Positions 62,816 through 64,000 of a stretch of 64,000 nucleotides of DNA are shown here, piece after piece; position 1 is the first letter of the stretch, and every line of letters starts with the position of its first letter. Position numbers and translations under genes: made by a program. Under the pieces are notes generated by a model. That model was not told the DNA's origin. It saw nothing but the letters and a program-made list of their open reading frames with translations, and made no database searches. Location: NCBI GenBank assembly GCA_963514095.1, contig OY741280.1, positions 9,437,964-9,501,963 of the forward strand. The letters run 5' to 3'. The DNA comes from Eutrigla gurnardus. Taxonomy: Eukaryota; Chordata; Actinopteri; Perciformes; Triglidae.

Positions 62816-63201
62816 AACACACAGGCCTAGGGCTGGAGGGAGATGAAGTGCCTCAGCCAAGGGTAAGTACTAGACCAGTACAACAGACACACCGGGAACC
62901 TAACCAGCAACAATGGCGACAGAACCAAGGGGGTGGGCGGAACGCACGCCCCTGGAATCACACAGAACCCAGGAACGAAAATAACCCCAGGAATAAGGTC
63001 CAGTTTGAACGCAAACAAGAGGGTAAGTATAATTCCTGGGCGACAAACTCCCGAATGAGAGAAAAGGATATGGACGACCTGGTCGACAAGCTGACAAAAG
63101 CAATAGGGTTGCGGCTCAACCTGGCCCAATGGTCACAGCCGGCACCAAGCTCCCCACAAAAGCCCGGCAAGAACCCGGACAGGGAGCCTCCGCCTACATG
63201 A
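62816..63201 (+). pseudogene. gag C-terminal remnant of the Gypsy-like element
   Basis: An open frame begins just after the LTR (in-frame TAA at 62794) and ends at TGA 63199-63201. It has no ATG near its beginning. The protein is basic and glutamine/asparagine/proline-rich (QQQWRQNQGGGRNARPW, RNENNPRNK). It then has a charged segment, MREKDMDDLVDKLTKAIG, and a proline-rich end (SSPQKPGK). This looks like the nucleocapsid-side end of gag without a CCHC knuckle; the matrix and capsid portions expected before it are absent. An internal deletion next to the primer-binding site is the likely reason, so this copy is probably defective. The frame continues in phase into protease after the TGA. Confidence 0.55.
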
Positions 63202-64000
63202 CTAGGCCGGGCCGTTCCCACTTCCACCGCCAAGGTTTGCTTGGTAGGATGGGCGGGGGAACCAAAATCAGACTGGGCAACCAAGGCCATCGACCCGTCG
63301 CAACCCCCTTTCTTGACTTTCCTAGGAGATCTTGTTTGCAAAGGCCACGCTAGACGCATTTATACCTCGGTGGTGGTAGGGGGGTGTGTCAACATCCTCG
63401 CCCTACTCGACTCAGGCTCTGAGATCAGTCTAATGTGCCAACGCACCTTTGCGGAGGTGACCCGAACCATGCTCTCCCTAGGTAAACCACTTCAAATTGA
63501 GCCCTGCCACGTTAGCATCACCAGCTACACGCAGGACAGGTCACCCATCACAGAACGTGCGTGGGTGGACCTCACGTTTCAGGGAGTCACTCTTGTGCAC
63601 CCCATCCACATTTGTGCCATTGACACCGAACCACTTCCCATTGGTCAGGATCTCCTGGACCGGCTGGCACCGCTTATCGACTGCCATCAGGGGCGCATCT
63701 GGGCTCAGGTCGAGACGCCAAAACCGCTCCACCCCTCAGGTGGCCTGATGGCTTCCGACGAACGAGTCGCCGTCATCCAAGAGTCCAGAGACCCTCGACC
63801 AATGCGGATGCCTTTTCCAGAGCCTAATCCTGGCTCTGCTCGAACCGCACCGCCTGCGAGCCCACAACTCCAAGCCGGCGACTTGAGTGCTTTCCGACAC
63901 CACGGATCCTTCCTGTGTCCGCTGGAGAACCGAAACCCAGCACTTTACAGCCCTCATCTGGTTGGCGGTGTGCATCTCAATGACACCCATGTCCCAGAAG
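63202..64000 (+). CDS. pro-pol start of the Gypsy-like element (aspartic protease), cut by window end
   Basis: In the same frame as the gag remnant, directly after the TGA, 266 codons stay open to the window edge. The retropepsin signature ALLDSGSEISLM is at residues ~67-78, with the catalytic DSG at about 63409-63417. It is followed by a beta-rich segment with the flap region (VTLVHPIHICAID) and then LPIGQDLLDRL, the second conserved protease block (here GQDLL, a common variant of the LG.D.L motif). A proline-rich linker follows. Reverse transcriptase should come next outside the window. The known role is to cleave the gag-pol polyprotein. Expression would require passing the TGA at 63199. 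Assignment to Gypsy rather than another LTR group rests on the protease wording only. Confidence 0.8.

Overview
The window looks like a gene-poor stretch of a ray-finned (teleost) fish nuclear genome. The evidence is long CA/GT, CT and TA microsatellites, tRNA-headed SINE pieces of the fish type, L2-type and L1-type non-LTR retrotransposons, hAT-like MITEs with 8-bp target duplications, and a Gypsy-like LTR element with 1.9-kb LTRs. There is no bacterial-style gene organisation, no CRISPR array, no rRNA and no functional tRNA gene that I can support. Most open frames of 60-180 codons are chance frames or translated microsatellites.

Layout. 1-15 kb is mostly unique non-coding DNA with a hAT-like end (1.64 kb), a SINE head (3.2 kb), a 91-bp CA array (6.4 kb) and an almost perfect hairpin MITE (6.74-6.94 kb). 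15.37-21.78 kb is one nested structure. It is a DNA transposon-like element with inverted arms of about 1 kb around a 321-bp centre that holds a small coding remnant. Its right arm was later hit by a DNA-element-like insertion, a 1,905-bp solo LTR with a 4-bp target duplication, and a tRNA-SINE-headed, 5'-truncated L2 LINE. 21.8-34.8 kb is non-coding with microsatellites and a perfect 30-bp palindrome. 34.8-37.3 kb is a 5'-truncated L1 whose 682-codon frame is still open, flanked by perfect 147-bp direct repeats. 42.3-44.2 kb holds a TTAA-flanked element with a short exon-like frame, possibly nested in a second element. 45.7-46.1 kb is the 3' end of another LINE, and 50.1-50.27 kb is a SINE. 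52.0-53.0 kb carries two exon-like pieces resembling the first and last exons of a teleost multigene family (zinc-finger, SAMD3-like): the best candidate for host-type coding sequence, but incomplete. From 60.89 kb to the window end there is a 5' LTR, a primer-binding site candidate, a gag remnant and the start of pro-pol.

How the parts relate. No pathway or operon is visible; the coding capacity belongs to selfish elements at different stages of decay. The solo LTR at 17.8-19.7 kb and the 5' LTR at 60.9-62.8 kb are the same family. The long inverted-repeat element preserves the pre-insertion state of the solo LTR in its other arm, so the insertion can be read directly. Family names rest on motif recognition without database searches.
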